From Thereva unica (taxonomy: Eukaryota > Arthropoda > Insecta > Diptera > Therevidae), in NCBI GenBank assembly GCA_949987705.1, contig OX465283.1, forward strand, positions 78,191,720 to 78,255,719: a DNA stretch of 64,000 nt. The letters run 5' to 3'. Within the stretch, counting starts at the first letter, position 1, and each line of letters starts with the position of its first letter. Position numbers and translations under genes: made by a program. Positions 13,555 through 25,279 of the stretch are shown here, one piece after another. Below the pieces are notes generated by a model that saw nothing but the letters and a program-made list of their open reading frames with translations, made no database searches and was not told the DNA's origin.

Positions 13555-13735
13555 GGCATCTTCGATTGTTACGGCCGATCATATTAGTCCATCCCTTTCA
13601 GGACAGCTTCCAACGAGGAGATTATGGTCGAACTTCCACAAGTGCAAGATAGTTACGCCACGCGCGTATTTACATACACTAGGACTAGATGTTGCTCCCG
13701 CTACCTCGTGACTGATCACCACTTTATTACTTAAT
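13555..13735. repeat. Dispersed repeat copy, related to 29960-30145
   Basis: Both copies share CCGATCATATTA, then AGGA followed by a gap, GAGGAGATTATGGTCGAACTTCC (GAGGTTATGATCGCACTTCC in the other), and TGACTGACCAT or TGACTGATCAC near the end. Divergence is high. I cannot tell whether this is a LINE 3' end or an independent repeat. Confidence 0.55.
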
Positions 13736-15324
13736 GATCAAACGTTGTCTAAAATGTTTTTCTAAAGTAAAAAAGAATTTTTTGCTGTAGAAAGAAGCAC
13801 ATAAAGGGATTAAACTTTGAACCCTGAATGAACCTAATCATTTTCGCTATTTTTACTATTGAATTGAAACAACTCGAACTATTAATTTCCATGCTGCTTT
13901 ATATTAAATGAACTGAAACGATTTACAAGAGCCGCATTTTTACCCACAAACATAAGTGTTTACCCAACAAACTTTCTGGAATTTTTACAAATCCCATCTA
14001 ATTGACTATGCTGTAATCGATTTAAGAGCTGGATTTGCGTGGAAAATGAGTGTCATCCAACATCTTCCACTAATGAAATTTTCAGCTAATATTTTATTCA
14101 TGACGAAGGAACTAAAATTTGTTTCATTCTCTCCCTACAAAGAACTTTTTGTGTAAGTTACATATTATCATCATTATCCAGCATCTTCATTTTTATCATC
14201 AAACCGATGTTTTATCCGATCGAACTTTACAGCGAGATCGCGATGGTCTCCATGAAATCATAGGATGTTAGAGGAGCAAATGTTAGGAGAAGGAGCGGAT
14301 GTTAGAGCAGCTTCAGCATTATTGTGGCTTTTAACGATGTTTACTTATTTCCGTTGTTCAGTCTTGAAAAACGTGGATTGAATGGTGAATATTTGACAAT
14401 GCAGCTAACAGGCTGATCTTTACTAATACTACTAGCTAAGTTCTCTAAATAGTTCATCTCGCCAGAAATATATACAGTAAACACCCTATGTACTATTTCA
14501 TCTTAAATTCGTTATATAGAATATGCTAAATGCTAATTCTTTTGTGTTCTGCACTAAAATCTAAAGCGAATGAGCATTGCCACAACATCAATAAAGAATT
14601 GACAAAGCTCTATATTATTTAACAAGAAAACACGAATCATTTTAAATAATACAATCCTGTGTCTCGTTCTGGTGTACGTTTTTGGGTAACCCAGTTAAAG
14701 GGGCAGACAAAACAGAAAATGAAGCATACATGCTTAACTATGCCTTTTAAGTCATTGCGTACGTGATCCTCATCGTCACTATGAACTACTGAGAGAATTT
14801 GCAGAAATTTTTGCAATGTTTAGAACTGAAATTGGCAAATTGCCTTCAATTAAGCCAATTTAAGATTTTTTTAAGTGATCCATTTGCGAATCGAGAGGAA
14901 TAAACTTTTAAAATTATATAATTTTGTTGAGGTCGAATTAGATATTCAAAAAATTGGTAGTATCATTCTTCTTTTTTGAATGGCAATATTAATATGTTAA
15001 TCAAGTATCATTAAAGTTCGAAGTAGTTTTGAATCTATCGTTTTTGTTCCAGAGTATACAAAAGCCTAAAGGTTTGATTGGCCTTTTGTGTTTTATTTAT
15101 TCATATTAAGTGTTTTAAATTAATTTTTTCCAGTTAGGTTTGAAAAATTTATAAAAATTGGTTAAAATCGATCTTACAAAATCTTGGGCAGCAGTCGATG
15201 ATACTTTTAACTGTGCCAAATTAGATAAACTAAAACAGTATTTAATGTATAAAATTTGATATTTCTATATAACCATAGCATTAGCTAACAATTGTATTAT
15301 ATGCTAGGACAGTTAGTCTTGTTC
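13736..15324. other. No recognisable gene or element
   Basis: AT-rich. One 66-codon + frame at 13956 has no known motif. Confidence 0.4.
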
Positions 15325-16570
15325 TTCTTTGATCCGTTAGTTAGCGGTCCAAATGGGACGTCCCCGCAACGGATACGCTGCTGTCGGTGCTGCTGGGTCT
15401 CGAACTCCATTCACGATTCGTATCCATTCTTGACGATTTTTGGCGACGTTCCGAGCCTCGATAACTGATAATCGTTGATTCTTTAAGACGCCCACGACAT
15501 TCTTTAGCCAGGTTTTTTTTGGTGCCGATAGTTGAATTCTCCAGTTTGCCGGACGATATCGCCAGGCAAAAGAGAGTGGCAAGCGAATATGATCCATTCA
15601 GCAAGCATGTCTAAATCACCCTAGTCGACGTTTTTGCATATCTTCTTCGATCAGTGCCTGTTGATCGCATCTTTGTCTAACTGTCTCATTTCGAAGGCGA
15701 TCACGTAGTGAGACATCGAGAATCTGCCCCAAGCGTGGCATTTGGAAGACTTTGAGCTTGTTGGGGTCCAGCTTGGGCAATGTTCACTTTTTGATCCATA
15801 AAGAAGAATCGGAAGGATCAAAGTTCGGTAAAGGCGTGCTTTCGTTTTGATGGCAATATTTGTTCCATATGCACCACTTGAGCGAGGCGAATGTTGCTGT
15901 TGCCTGGACGGTAAACGGCGATGCCAAATATTTGAACAAAGGAACCTGTTCGATTTGGGTCTGACCGGGTGATGCGGGAAATATGGTATATGATGTCCGT
16001 TGCTTCGTCATCCGTGTCGGCGAAGACGGCGCTATCGTAGACGAACATTAAGTCGGCTACGAAGTTGTTGCCGTCTTCGAATGCTTCACGCTTAAGAGAA
16101 GTGGCAAAGGGACTTGTTTGAATCGGGAATTGCTCGGATAAGTTGCTTCGAATATGAACGCTGCTGATTGAGCCATCGTTCGACGGTTGGAGAAGTTGGA
16201 AGATTTGCAGTGGCACGTATTCAGTTTTCAGGACTCATCAAAAGCAATCGATAGCGGATTTGAAATCGATGAAAACGACGACAGTTCGTTGACGCAACGA
16301 ATTCTTTCTTCCATTAGCTGACGGAGAACTATTTGATCAATGCATGCTCGATGTGGTCTAAATCCCCCTTGTTCTTTCCGGCTGTTTGCTATCAATGTTT
16401 CTGTAGCCTCGCTTGTATGATTTTCGTAAATACTTTGCGACGATCGAAACGTGACTGATCACTTCTTCAAAATTACCACAACAATCGCTCCACGACGACG
16501 GGACACGATCAGAATGCCATATGTGTGTTGTGAGGACGTATAGTTGTTGTGACTAGGTACCGGACCTCTC
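15325..16570 (-). pseudogene. LINE remnant, RT to C-terminus
   Basis: Read on the minus strand, it starts with GGFRPHRACIDQIVLRQ near 16380, the fingers motif of endonuclease-type LINE reverse transcriptases (usually GFR..RS..DQIF.LRQ). The frame at 16216-15818 follows, with a degenerate palm segment ending in KRKHAFTEL. The frame at 15597-15337 carries KKTWLKNVVGVL and ARNVAKNRQEW, the usual C-terminal block (K.W...V..D...A..R..W). Frame changes between these pieces show it is dead. The YADD motif is not intact. Confidence 0.75.
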
Positions 16571-18099
16571 TTAAAAACACTCCCGCATAGCTTTTTTATG
16601 TTCTTTTTTTTATGTTCTTTCCAAAGTGGTAATCCTCGGGACCTCTGTGATGGTAGGAAGGCGCCTTACTCCGCACCTTCTACTTGTTAAATATATATCG
16701 AATTTTTTTCTTGTAAAACGACACCATTGCATGCAAAATACCATTCTTTGAATTATGGTAGTTGAGCACCACTCGAATAACTTCAGTAATTGTGTAGGAA
16801 TATCAAACTCCAGCTAATTCAGTTATGAAGTGTGTTTACAAATCGTCCTCCCTTCGTAACAATCATAATACATCTTGTCCTTGAACTTTCTGCAGTTGGA
16901 CTTTCCGAAGTCTACAACATCAAAGTTCCCATTTATCTCCTTAGCAACCTCGGAGTCCATTTGACCAGTACTATCTTTGACTTACTCTTTTGAGTAAAGC
17001 TTAGTATTAGACTTTGCATCATTACGGACCAATAACGACGAACTGGTAACACAAATGGTGTCCCTTGTGGTTAAACTTGCCAACATATCTGGTAATCATA
17101 GCAACGAAATTCATCTTAAATCATATGTGTGGATCTTGCTTATATTGAAATTACTAATCCATAAATTTAGTTATAATTTCAAATAAAAACCAAAAAGTTG
17201 AGCGGGATTTTTTCGCCACGGTGGATTTCCTGCCTTTTACACAAGATGATTTCATTGGGAAAGTTCTGAAATGATTAACAAGTTGATCTCAAATAAAAGA
17301 TGAGGGAAATGCCTACAGGCCATGTCATGGTTGACTCTGAATGTGGTTTTAATATGTAAACGTAATACAGGCCAGATACTAAATACATGTTTTCATAAAG
17401 ATTAAAAGTTGAGCAAAAAAATAATATTTTAATACTGATAGTTTCTTGGTCAGTTTAAATAATCCCTGTCAACAGGACAGTTGGCATAAAACACACATAT
17501 TACTTTGTGTTTTCAACAGAGCGACAGAATAAAAAACTGTTACATTTTATACCTTTATTGCATTCGCTTCATTTCATGAATAAGTCATAAAGATGCTGAC
17601 CGGTTAAAGACTCTGGAAATTGTACACATCCATCCAAGATTTACCTTCGTATTCAATTTTAAGTTCTGAGAGAACTGACATTACTTGTGGTAAATCAAGA
17701 GTGTATTCCTAAAATAGAAATGATAATAATTTCAATTGTTACATGTTAAAATAGCGAGGCTAAATTAGGAACACGTGAAACCACAATGATGTAAAGCATG
17801 ACAAAGGTGCTAAATATTAAATGCACTTACATTCTAAAAATTGTAATTTACGTTTGAAATCTTTCAAGTCTACATTATTATCTGATAATTAAATTCAGAA
17901 TTTTTCAGTGATATCATAATTTCAACAATTTAAAATGATCAACTTTATTATGCAGTAATAGTATCTATTAATAATCAGATTTATATTTTGCGCCTTTTAT
18001 ATTGATTGAACTGCCTTTATTTTGTTTCAACAATTCCGAATTCACCCGTTGTAATTGTTGGCGTATAAAAACTGCATGAACTGAACTCATAAGAAAAGG
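16571..18099. other. No recognisable gene or element
   Basis: Low-complexity and AT-rich sequence with no frame worth naming. The first hundred bases may still be decayed LINE. Confidence 0.35.
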
Positions 18100-19375
18100 A
18101 GTAAACTACGCTGTGAGAATTATAGAGCGATCTCTTTACATTCTATATGATATAAAATAATCACAACCTCCATAAAAAACCAAGCTGGAACCTACCTCGG
18201 AAAATTTACAAATTTACTAGGCGAATACCAAGCCCGATTCCGGAGAGGAAGGTCAACCAACCGACCAACTCTTCATACTAAAACACTCCTAGAAAAAAGG
18301 TAGGAGAGGAATGTTCACGTATACCAGATCTTTGTAGACTTCAAGCAGGCATACGACTCCATCCAAAGAAAGAAGCTACAGATCCTACTCCAATTAAGTT
18401 TACCAGCTGTACTAGTACTTTTGTTACAATTAACTCACCTCGAAAAAATGCCCGAGTAAGGGTGAGTTGCACCAACTAACTTTAACCGTAACAAAAGCTA
18501 AATCGGTTGTCAAATCTCCGGTTAGACAAAACGGGAGTTGCACCGTTTAACAATTGTTAACATGATGTAACATTTTAACGTTAACTTTAACCAGGCAAAT
18601 TTGCCCGGTTAATGTTATTGTTATTGTTAACTAATGACAGTTGTCATAGACCCAAACAGGGGTGCCATTTCCAATAAACTCACAAACTCTGAAACTTATA
18701 AATACCCAAAAATATAAATTTAAATCAAAGTAGCAGTTAACGAAACTTTAACAAACGATTGGGTGGTGCAACTCATTTTTACAAACTGGAACTTTAACAA
18801 CTTTGTTATTGTTAAAGTTAACTTTAACAATAACTTTAATCAATGATTTGGTGCAACTCACCCTAAGAGTTCAAAACATTCTTGCAGATGCCTTTCAAGT
18901 TAATCAAGGCTCAAACAGGAAGATAGACTGGCGCCTATGTTATTCAACCTAGCAATTTAGCGAAACTACATACTGGTAAACAAATCACATTAATATAGTA
19001 GGCAGGTCAGTCAAGGCAGTTAAAAATTCTACTGAGAGGATACAATCAAGGTAATGCTGCAGACACGAGCAAATAGAGCGCATGCCCGGAAGACAGAGCA
19101 CCAATGGTTTTCACTGGCATCTTCGAAGGAGTAAGACACGTAGGTCGAGGAAAAGATGGAAGGATGCGGTTGTAGCAGATGCGGAGACATTATTCCACAC
19201 ATCGAACTGGGGTACTTTGGCCAGAAATCGAGAAGACTGGAGTAAAAGATTAGTGGAGGCCACGGCTCGAGTTGGGCCAACATGGAGCTACATTGGAAAA
19301 AGAAGAATTGTCGTATTAACTTCCCAGTCGTCTTTTCTATGGGTTGAAATAATTTCAAAGGAACTTGATAAATAA
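18100..19375 (+). pseudogene. LINE remnant (RT and C-terminus), split by a 404-bp insert
   Basis: Near 18215 the frame reads GEYQARFRRGRSTNRPT and then QIFVDFKQAYDSIQR, which are RT motifs of the same family as the copies at 21291 and 46500-51295. After the insert, the reading VRVQNILADAFQV, then GAPMLFNLAI, continues the palm region. The C-terminus follows at 19082-19375 with RKRWKDAVVADAE and LARNREDWSKRLVEA, the usual R.RW.D.V..D and A.DR..W block. The catalytic YADD segment is missing between about 19000 and 19080, so this copy is internally deleted as well as frameshifted. Confidence 0.8.
18460..18863. mobile_element. 404-bp inverted-repeat element with TAA duplication inside a LINE
   Basis: The ends are GGGTGAGTTGCACCAA and its complement TTGGTGCAACTCACCC, with TAA on each side (18457-18459, 18864-18866). 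Subterminal sequence is dense in TTAAC/GTTAA and AACTTTAAC motifs on both arms. A second GAGTTGCACC lies at 18535. Removing the element and one TAA joins two codon triplets of the LINE reverse transcriptase in frame (…ARV|RVQNIL…). This confirms the duplication and shows the insert is younger than the LINE. A TWA-type 3-bp duplication suggests PIF/Harbinger mobilisation (inference). Confidence 0.9.
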
Positions 19376-21169
19376 GACCTTACCAAACACACATAGAGCG
19401 GAAATATTTGGTTAGAACTTGATTTGGGTAGCATCCTTGAAGGTAGTTGTTTGCTTGTAAAGGCTTATGCTATCATAGTGGATTTGTTTTTCACCTCTTA
19501 TGACAATCGCTGGTAGAAGTTGATCTCTCGATATCAGTAGTGAAGTTTGTACATATATATTTGTATTTGATGGACTCAGGTATTTGATGTAGAACTCATA
19601 TTCCTTGTCTATTTACCTAGGTGATTTTATATTCTTGATAACTTCTGTAATCTTCTGAAATCATATCTCATCATCATCTTAATTTGAGACCTGTTAGAAA
19701 AGCAAAAAATGCTATCGGCAAATATATTGAACTAACCCTAAAGGCTCCATAGGCTAGTGCTCCATTATAGCGCCAGCAGCTTGCAACCTTTCATGCGGCT
19801 GATTATACATAATTCCTATAGCTCTGGACCAAGTTGTCCTACACATGATAACATTTTGGCATATTCCGGTGCTATTCGGATAGATGGATCGCTCATGTAT
19901 AGGGGCCTTTACGATCTGGCAGCTGGATCTCTCATCTGCTCTCATAATCACCAGCAATTTTCTCCGACTGACGTTTCTATTGTTATAAATCAGTAGTTGT
20001 GAAAAGATTGTCTTATATTTAATTACTTTTCCAAAAAGGTACCAAGTATCGATTAAGGTGATTATCTTAATTTGAAACTGTTAGTAAGATCTACGTGTCG
20101 GTCCCATGAGTGGTCGGAGATAAAATTATTAGACCATGTTTCAGCTTACTATTCTTTATTGAAGCTTAACAAAATCGATCCAACACAGATCTAAATCTCG
20201 CTTGTAAAACCGATAACTCTAACAAGTTTTAGTAGAAAAGATGGTAGGGAAGTCTGAACTAATAATAACGCCATCACATATTTTTATTCCATTGGTTAGT
20301 AGTAATCTAATATCAGCTAGCTTTCCTTGCTATGCTCAGAAACGACTTTAAGTTCTTTCGGACCTTCTTTAGAAGCCAGCTGTACTGAAATAGAAAAGTT
20401 CAAGTTTTTAGTAAATTAGATAGATATATCAAGACTACCGAAATAAATTTCTTTGGCTAACAATGATTAGTTTAGGAACGAGCTATAAGCATTAATTTCG
20501 ATCATCGACCTTTGCTTTGGTCCTCATAATTTATTGTCGATGAAAATCAGCAGTTCGCCTAAACGTTATCTTATCTCTTCATAACATTGTTAAGTTAAGC
20601 AAGGTAATAATTAAAAAATCAAAAACTTGCTTTGAACAACTCAATCACGATTATCGATTTGTCTATGAAGAGATACTAATGGGCAAACGACCAGAACGAC
20701 ATCAAATTGGGTATGTATTGTTGTGAATTCGTATTTGTATTTGGGGAGGCGTACGGTAGCCAGTACTTCTTCGTACACTTGAACTTGCAATAAATCTTTT
20801 GTGTTTACGAGAAGAAGGCCTATTAAGATTTTGAGTTTTGTTCTAGTAAGCTCAAGGAGTTTCTTAACGTGAATTTCTTACTTATCTCATGCCCGATACA
20901 TGGGTTCAGGTTTTCCTTATCTCTCTTCGTATTCCAGAGTATTTTTCGTGTGAGCACTGGATCTTAACGAATAAACAGGGTGCATGCCTGCCTGCTTTTT
21001 TCCACCAAATCCTTCATGCCTTAGTATTTCTTTCAAAACATTTATGATAATGCGAATGCGAGAACGTGCAGGGAATTGATGTATCCTTTTATAAGCTTTG
21101 ATTTCATTAAAAAAATAAAGAACGGATTACACAAGCTTATAGAATCAATCTCGCTTCAGAAAAAGGTCC
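19376..21169. other. No recognisable gene or element
   Basis: Short frames only, including an antiparallel pair at 19754-19996 without known motifs. The interval 20660-21060 is slightly GC-richer and could be decayed repeat, but I could not name it. Confidence 0.35.
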
Positions 21170-22000
21170 CACTTGAATGGACGGAAGGTGTGATATGGTC
21201 ACTGCATAAAAAAAAGGAGATCAACTCGTATGTGAGAACTATAGGGGTATAACCCTCCTCAACTCAGAGTGTATAATACTGTTCACTATTTTGTACAAAA
21301 AACTTTTACCCATCGCAGAAGGCATAATAGGTAGTTTTCAATGTGGCTTTCGACCAGGTAGGTCCACTACAAACCATATTTCCACTTTAAGAATAATTTT
21401 GGAAAAATCATGGGAATTCAAAATCAATATTCATGTACTGTTTATAGACTTCAAGCAAGCATATGACAGCGTCAAGCGTGAGGAGTGCTTTCGATTTACA
21501 AAGCACTTAATCGAAGTAACAAAAGCTACAATTGAGGTAGTACGATTCAGAGTAAGAGTTGAACGAGACCTATCAGAAAGTTTCTCGTCACAGAGACGCT
21601 TCAGACAAGGTGACGCGGTGTAATGCCTCCTATTTTATATAGTGGTGGGGAAGGTGCTAAGAAAAGCTGGGGTAGAAAGGACGGGATCCATCTTTAAACG
21701 TCACAGGGACAATGGCTTACGCTGATGATGTCGCTCTAATAGGTCTTTTGCAAGTGTGAAAGAAGCCCTCAGCAGCCTGGAAACAGCTGCGAAAAGAATG
21801 GGATTACTCATCAACGAAGCATATAATATAGAAACCGGATCTTGGAACAGTATTGCAAGCTGACTGTGGCGAGACAACGGAGATCAGAAGGAGAATAAAC
21901 GTTGCTAACAGAAGCTATTTTGACCTTCGACAATATCTTACATCACGCATTTTGTCTAGAGGAATGAAGTGTAAACTATATACCACGCTAATCAAGCCCG
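21170..22000 (+). pseudogene. LINE remnant, RT domain
   Basis: The frame 21291-21623 reads LLPIAEGIIGSFQCGFRPG, then STLRIILEKSWE and VLFIDFKQAYDSVKREE, followed by RFRQGDAV. It continues in other frames with LLFYIVVGKVLRKAGVE, MAYADDVALIG (the catalytic YADD, near 21716) and EALSSLETAAKRMGLLINE. Upstream, YRGITLLNS near 21240 is the start of the RT core. The order is standard for endonuclease-type LINEs. At least two frameshifts separate the parts. It is the best preserved RT of this family in the window. Confidence 0.85.
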
Positions 22001-22219
22001 TTATGATGACATTGTCAAAAGTATAAAATTAAATTAAGATTACAATGGTTGCACACGGAAAAATGCTTGACGATAGCGACCCTGCTAAAATAGCGATAAA
22101 TCGAATCCATTGATGGTCATCGATCAAGACCTTGAATTGGCCACCGAAGTTGTCTCAAATTGGATGAACTCTGTGATACATGTTAAAATTGTTTGAGTAA
22201 ACTTAGATCACCTGCTAGA

Positions 22220-22640
22220 TTTCCAGGTTAAAACTTCGCTTAAACGTTGCCTGCTGCCTCTTTCCTTATCTAAACGTGAAGTGGAGGCATATTTAACACT
22301 ACTCCTAACGCTGCTTTAGGGCAAATATTAATCGGTCCTCTAACCCTAGGAAGACCATTCGAGTTACTTTTTCCATTATCATCTGGTGCTTCTTCTCTTG
22401 CACCTTTAACTACCAAGCCAGACCTGATTAAAGTTTTGGCCTCTGATAGGCAAAAAATGCTCTGGAGGCTTTCTTGGCAATACATCCTGTATGTAAATTC
22501 AAGTTGAGTCTTTTATCTAGAACGATCCCCAGATATTTAACCTCTCCTGAAAAGCCAATCGTTCCTTGATTCAGTACGGGAAACTTAAGATTTAACTTCT
22601 TTCTGCTGGTGAAGGAAACCATGATCATGGGTTTATGTTT
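22220..22640 (-). pseudogene. LINE remnant, RT end and RNase H linker
   Basis: On the minus strand, 22628-22428 contains VKYLGIVLDKRLNLNLHTG and KKASRAFFAYQR, the Jockey/R1-type connection after the RT. A second frame (22485-22270) carries AKTLIRSGLVVKGAR and then PKAALGVVLNMPPLHV, the lead-in to the RNase H domain of these elements (usually T..ALE..L.LPPL). Two frames are needed, so it is broken. It comes from a different family than the + strand copy just upstream. Confidence 0.75.
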
Positions 22641-22850
22641 AGTACCTCATCTTCGCAAAAAGTATAAGCTTCGCAAAAATTTTTTGTATGAGACAAAATA
22701 CAGCCGAATCGCCCATACCTCTAATAATGACTGTTAAAATAGCTGTGAATTCTTAGTAAATTCGTAGCCTCAAAAATTACATAGTCGTAGCTGCAGAACG
22801 GTCTACTAACTTCTCAGTGTAGTCTTAGTTTAGTTTGCATACCCCAGTAG

Positions 22851-23602
22851 GGAATGGAAGCCTTCCAGATTCGAATCTGTACACTTTCCTTCGAATGCAT
22901 AATGTCTACTTTCTAGATCGAATCATCCCTTCTTTTAACATTGCGATGTCCTAGGGTCGAAGGCGTAACGGCCACCTTTTGCATTACCATACCTTCCAAT
23001 ATGAAGGCATAAGAGCCGCCTTTTGCATTACCATACCTTTCAATATGAAGGCATAAGAGCTACCTTTTGCATTACCTTACCTTCCAATATGAAGGCATGA
23101 AAACTACCTTTTGCATTACTATACCTTCCAATATGAAGGCATGAGAGCTAAAGCTGCAGAATGTCCAATTATTTCGTTATTCCCCCTTTAAATATGCTGT
23201 CCGTTTCGCATCTATTATTATTAAAAAAGCATCCTTTATTAATCACAAGTCTGAAATATGATATTAATTTTCCATCTGTAATATAAATAGTAAACTTTAT
23301 ATCGCTACACGTGCTTACGCCGTAATCAATCTAAATATAGACTGAAAAACAATGAATGCATTTTAAAAAATCGTAAGAAAACCGATTTTATGAAGGAGAG
23401 GGTGAGACAGGACGAATGTTCGGCTGTGGCTTCAGTATTTTTCTTCGATAATGAACAAAGCTAAATGCGTGCATGTTCCTTATGCATGACACTTTGCAAT
23501 ACCATTCCTTCCAATAGCCATCGATTCACATTGCTTCCAATATCTACAAAGATATACTGCATTCCGATTTCATGACTTCGTAAATTCCCTACTGGGACCC
23601 AT
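22851..23602. mobile_element. Putative non-autonomous element with CCCAGTAGGGAAT termini around a minisatellite
   Basis: CCCAGTAGGGAAT near 22853 recurs as its complement ATTCCCTACTGGG near 23583-23596. Between them lies a 44-bp tandem array. Short terminal inverted repeats around a central minisatellite are known from DINE/HINE-type non-autonomous Helentrons. The 13-base match alone is weak and no target duplication is visible, so this is tentative. Confidence 0.35.
22965..23156 (+). repeat. 44-bp minisatellite, about four copies
   Basis: The motif CCTTTTGCATTACCATACC followed by TTCCAATATGAAGGCATAAG recurs with starts at 22975, 23019, 23063 and 23107, an exact 44-base period. Copies differ by a few substitutions. 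A degenerate further relative (TTTGCAATACCATTCCTTCC) lies near 23490. There are no spacers, so it is not an array of the CRISPR kind. Confidence 0.9.
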
Positions 23603-24120
23603 CTTTTGAATCACACATATAGCAAGCATAAAAATTCTTCATATTATCTATTCAATGCTTGTATGGAAGTGTCATAATGAAGACGTTTTCTATTTAAATG
23701 CCTTTATTAAGTCCAATTATATCCATCTCGCCGGCAATTTAATATCAAAAAATTATTTACAATTTGAACATAAAAATATCCAGACTCGCTTTTAAATTTA
23801 ATATATTGCATTGGCTTTGCGTTTGTTCATGTACATTTCACGCAACTGTGATAAGCGTACGTACAAAAATGCACTTCAAATTGGCACTGCGCCAAAATAA
23901 ATAAACCACTGATAGTAAACTTCATAAAGTCACTTGTGCAAGTGCAAAAGTCCAATAATAAATCTGCCAAGAAGTAAATTGAATTTTGATTGATTAGAAT
24001 TTATCTTAATTTAAAATGTTATTCCGTAAATAAACGTTGATTAATTTTTGCTAAAGTTTCTTTTATTATATCAAAGCCATAAATAACTTTACTTAAAACA
24101 ATTTTTATTTGTCATTTTAG
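23603..24120 (+). other. Intron 5' of the bHLH exon
   Basis: AT-rich sequence ending in an AG acceptor at 24119-24120 preceded by a T-rich tract. No upstream sima exon is recognisable here. The splice site enters within a codon, so at least one coding exon must lie further upstream. Confidence 0.6.
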
Positions 24121-24308
24121 GAGCAATGAAAAGCGCAAAGAAAAATCAAGAGATGCCGCCAGATGCCGGAGATCTCGTGAAACAGAAATCTTTACGGAAT
24201 TGGCACATGTACTACCAATTCGCAGGGAAGATGTTGAGCAACTGGATAAGGCCTCCATAATGCGCTTGTCTATTGCATTCTTGAAAGTACGGGAAATGTT
24301 AAAGCTAT
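24121..24308 (+). CDS. sima: sima / HIF-1 alpha, bHLH exon (partial gene)
   Basis: It encodes 62 full codons of the basic helix-loop-helix of a HIF-alpha subunit, the oxygen-regulated transcription factor that pairs with ARNT/Tango and binds RCGTG hypoxia-response elements in the nucleus. The basic region reads [19 protein letters not shown]. The helices contain FTELAHVLP and [19 protein letters not shown]. The RCRRS.ETEIF and IAFLK.REML wording matches insect Similar rather than Single-minded or Trachealess, which have SRR.KE and LTTSYLK-type helices. The exon begins after AG at 24119-24120 with the last base of a codon and ends before GTAAGT at 24309, leaving one base over. No start codon is in this exon, so upstream coding sequence is missing from what I can see. 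Confidence 0.92.
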
Positions 24309-24403
24309 GTAAGTATTGCTTAGACAAATGCATGGAAATATCATGTTTTAATCAACGTCCGATTCCAATACTCATTACCCATTTTTTATATAAATATTTT
24401 TAG

Positions 24404-24606
24404 TTCCGAAAGTTGAAAATCTACCTTCAGAGGATAAAGTAAAGGCTACAGAGGATGATGAAATAAAACCCTTTGAAGTATGGAACAATCCGGAGCATCA
24501 GAAAATGTTTACACAAGCTCTAGACGGTTTCCTAATGATTCTCTCTAGTGAAGGCGATGTAACTTATGTATCGGAAAACATATCAGATTTTCTTGGTATC
24601 TCGCAG
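24404..24606 (+). CDS. sima: sima / HIF-1 alpha, linker and first half of PAS-A
   Basis: This exon follows a 95-bp intron. The acceptor is TTTTTAG at 24397-24403 and the donor is GTATTT at 24607. The first two bases complete the codon left open by the bHLH exon, then 67 codons follow and end in phase 0. An acidic linker (EDKVKATEDDEIKP) leads into the PAS-A start, EHQKMFTQALDGFLMI, and the typical DVTYVSENISDFLGISQ segment. PAS-A helps dimerisation with ARNT/Tango. No stop or frameshift is seen, in contrast with all the mobile-element coding sequence around it. Confidence 0.92.
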
Positions 24607-24676
24607 GTATTTCTATTGAATTATATTTTCTTTAGAAGTCTCCGATAATTTTCCATAAATTTTACTTTTTTTTTAG

Positions 24677-24901
24677 ATTGATATTTTGGGTCAGCAAATA
24701 TGGGAATACAGCCATCAGTGTGATCATGATGAACTAAAAGAAGCACTTAATGTACGAAAGAATAACTCTGTTGAAATAAAAAAAGAGGATTCTGAAAAGG
24801 AAAACAATCTTACAACAGAACACCGTGATTTCTTTTTAAGGCTTAAATGTACATTAACAAGCCGTGGAAGAAGCGTCAATATAAAAAGTGCTTCTTATAA
24901 G
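24677..24901 (+). CDS. sima: sima / HIF-1 alpha, second half of PAS-A
   Basis: Seventy-five codons in phase 0 at both ends, after a 70-bp intron. The acceptor is TTTTTTTTAG at 24667-24676 and the donor GTAAAA at 24902. It begins with IDILGQQIWEYSHQCDHDEL, the continuation of the PAS-A fold expected after DFLG.SQ. It then has a polar insert (ENNLTTEHRDFF) and the strand segment LRLKCTLTSRGRSVN ending in KSASYK. HIF-alpha proteins have the same FFLRMKCTLT.RGR.VN order, which supports the assignment. The following intron is 17,080 bp long and packed with transposable elements. Confidence 0.92.
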
Positions 24902-25279
24902 GTAAAAATTATCTCAGCTTCTATATTCAACTTTATTCGACTTAATTTTATACGAAGAAATAGAAAATGTAACTTTAGCAAATATCTGTTCGTGAAATTT
25001 GCAATTCTTTTCAGTGCATATGTATATCAAATCAGTTCCAGATAAAGTTAATTACAAACAGTAGAATTATTTACCTGAAAAATATAGACCATACTTAAGA
25101 AATTAAAAACTTTTTTGCCGAACAGTACAAGCTATTAACAGCACTTATGAACAATTACTTTTGTCTAATCTCTGCGATCTATTCTACAAATTGTTGTGAA
25201 GTATCTAATTTTCAATTTGAAGATTTCTAACTACGTTGGACTTGAAATAATTCATCTCGAATCAATTTTCCAATCTTTT
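24902..25279 (+). other. Start of the 17-kb sima intron
   Basis: Intron sequence from the donor at 24902. The open frame simply reads through the splice site for a short way. Nothing else is recognisable before the gypsy remnant. Confidence 0.6.

Noticed and set aside
22965..23156. CRISPR-like array
   Set aside because: The 44-base units are contiguous tandem copies with no unique spacers, in a eukaryotic genome.
24686..25045. A single 119-codon gene starting at the ATG at 24686
   Set aside because: It is the third sima exon read through its donor site into the intron. The first 72 codons are real and the rest is intronic.
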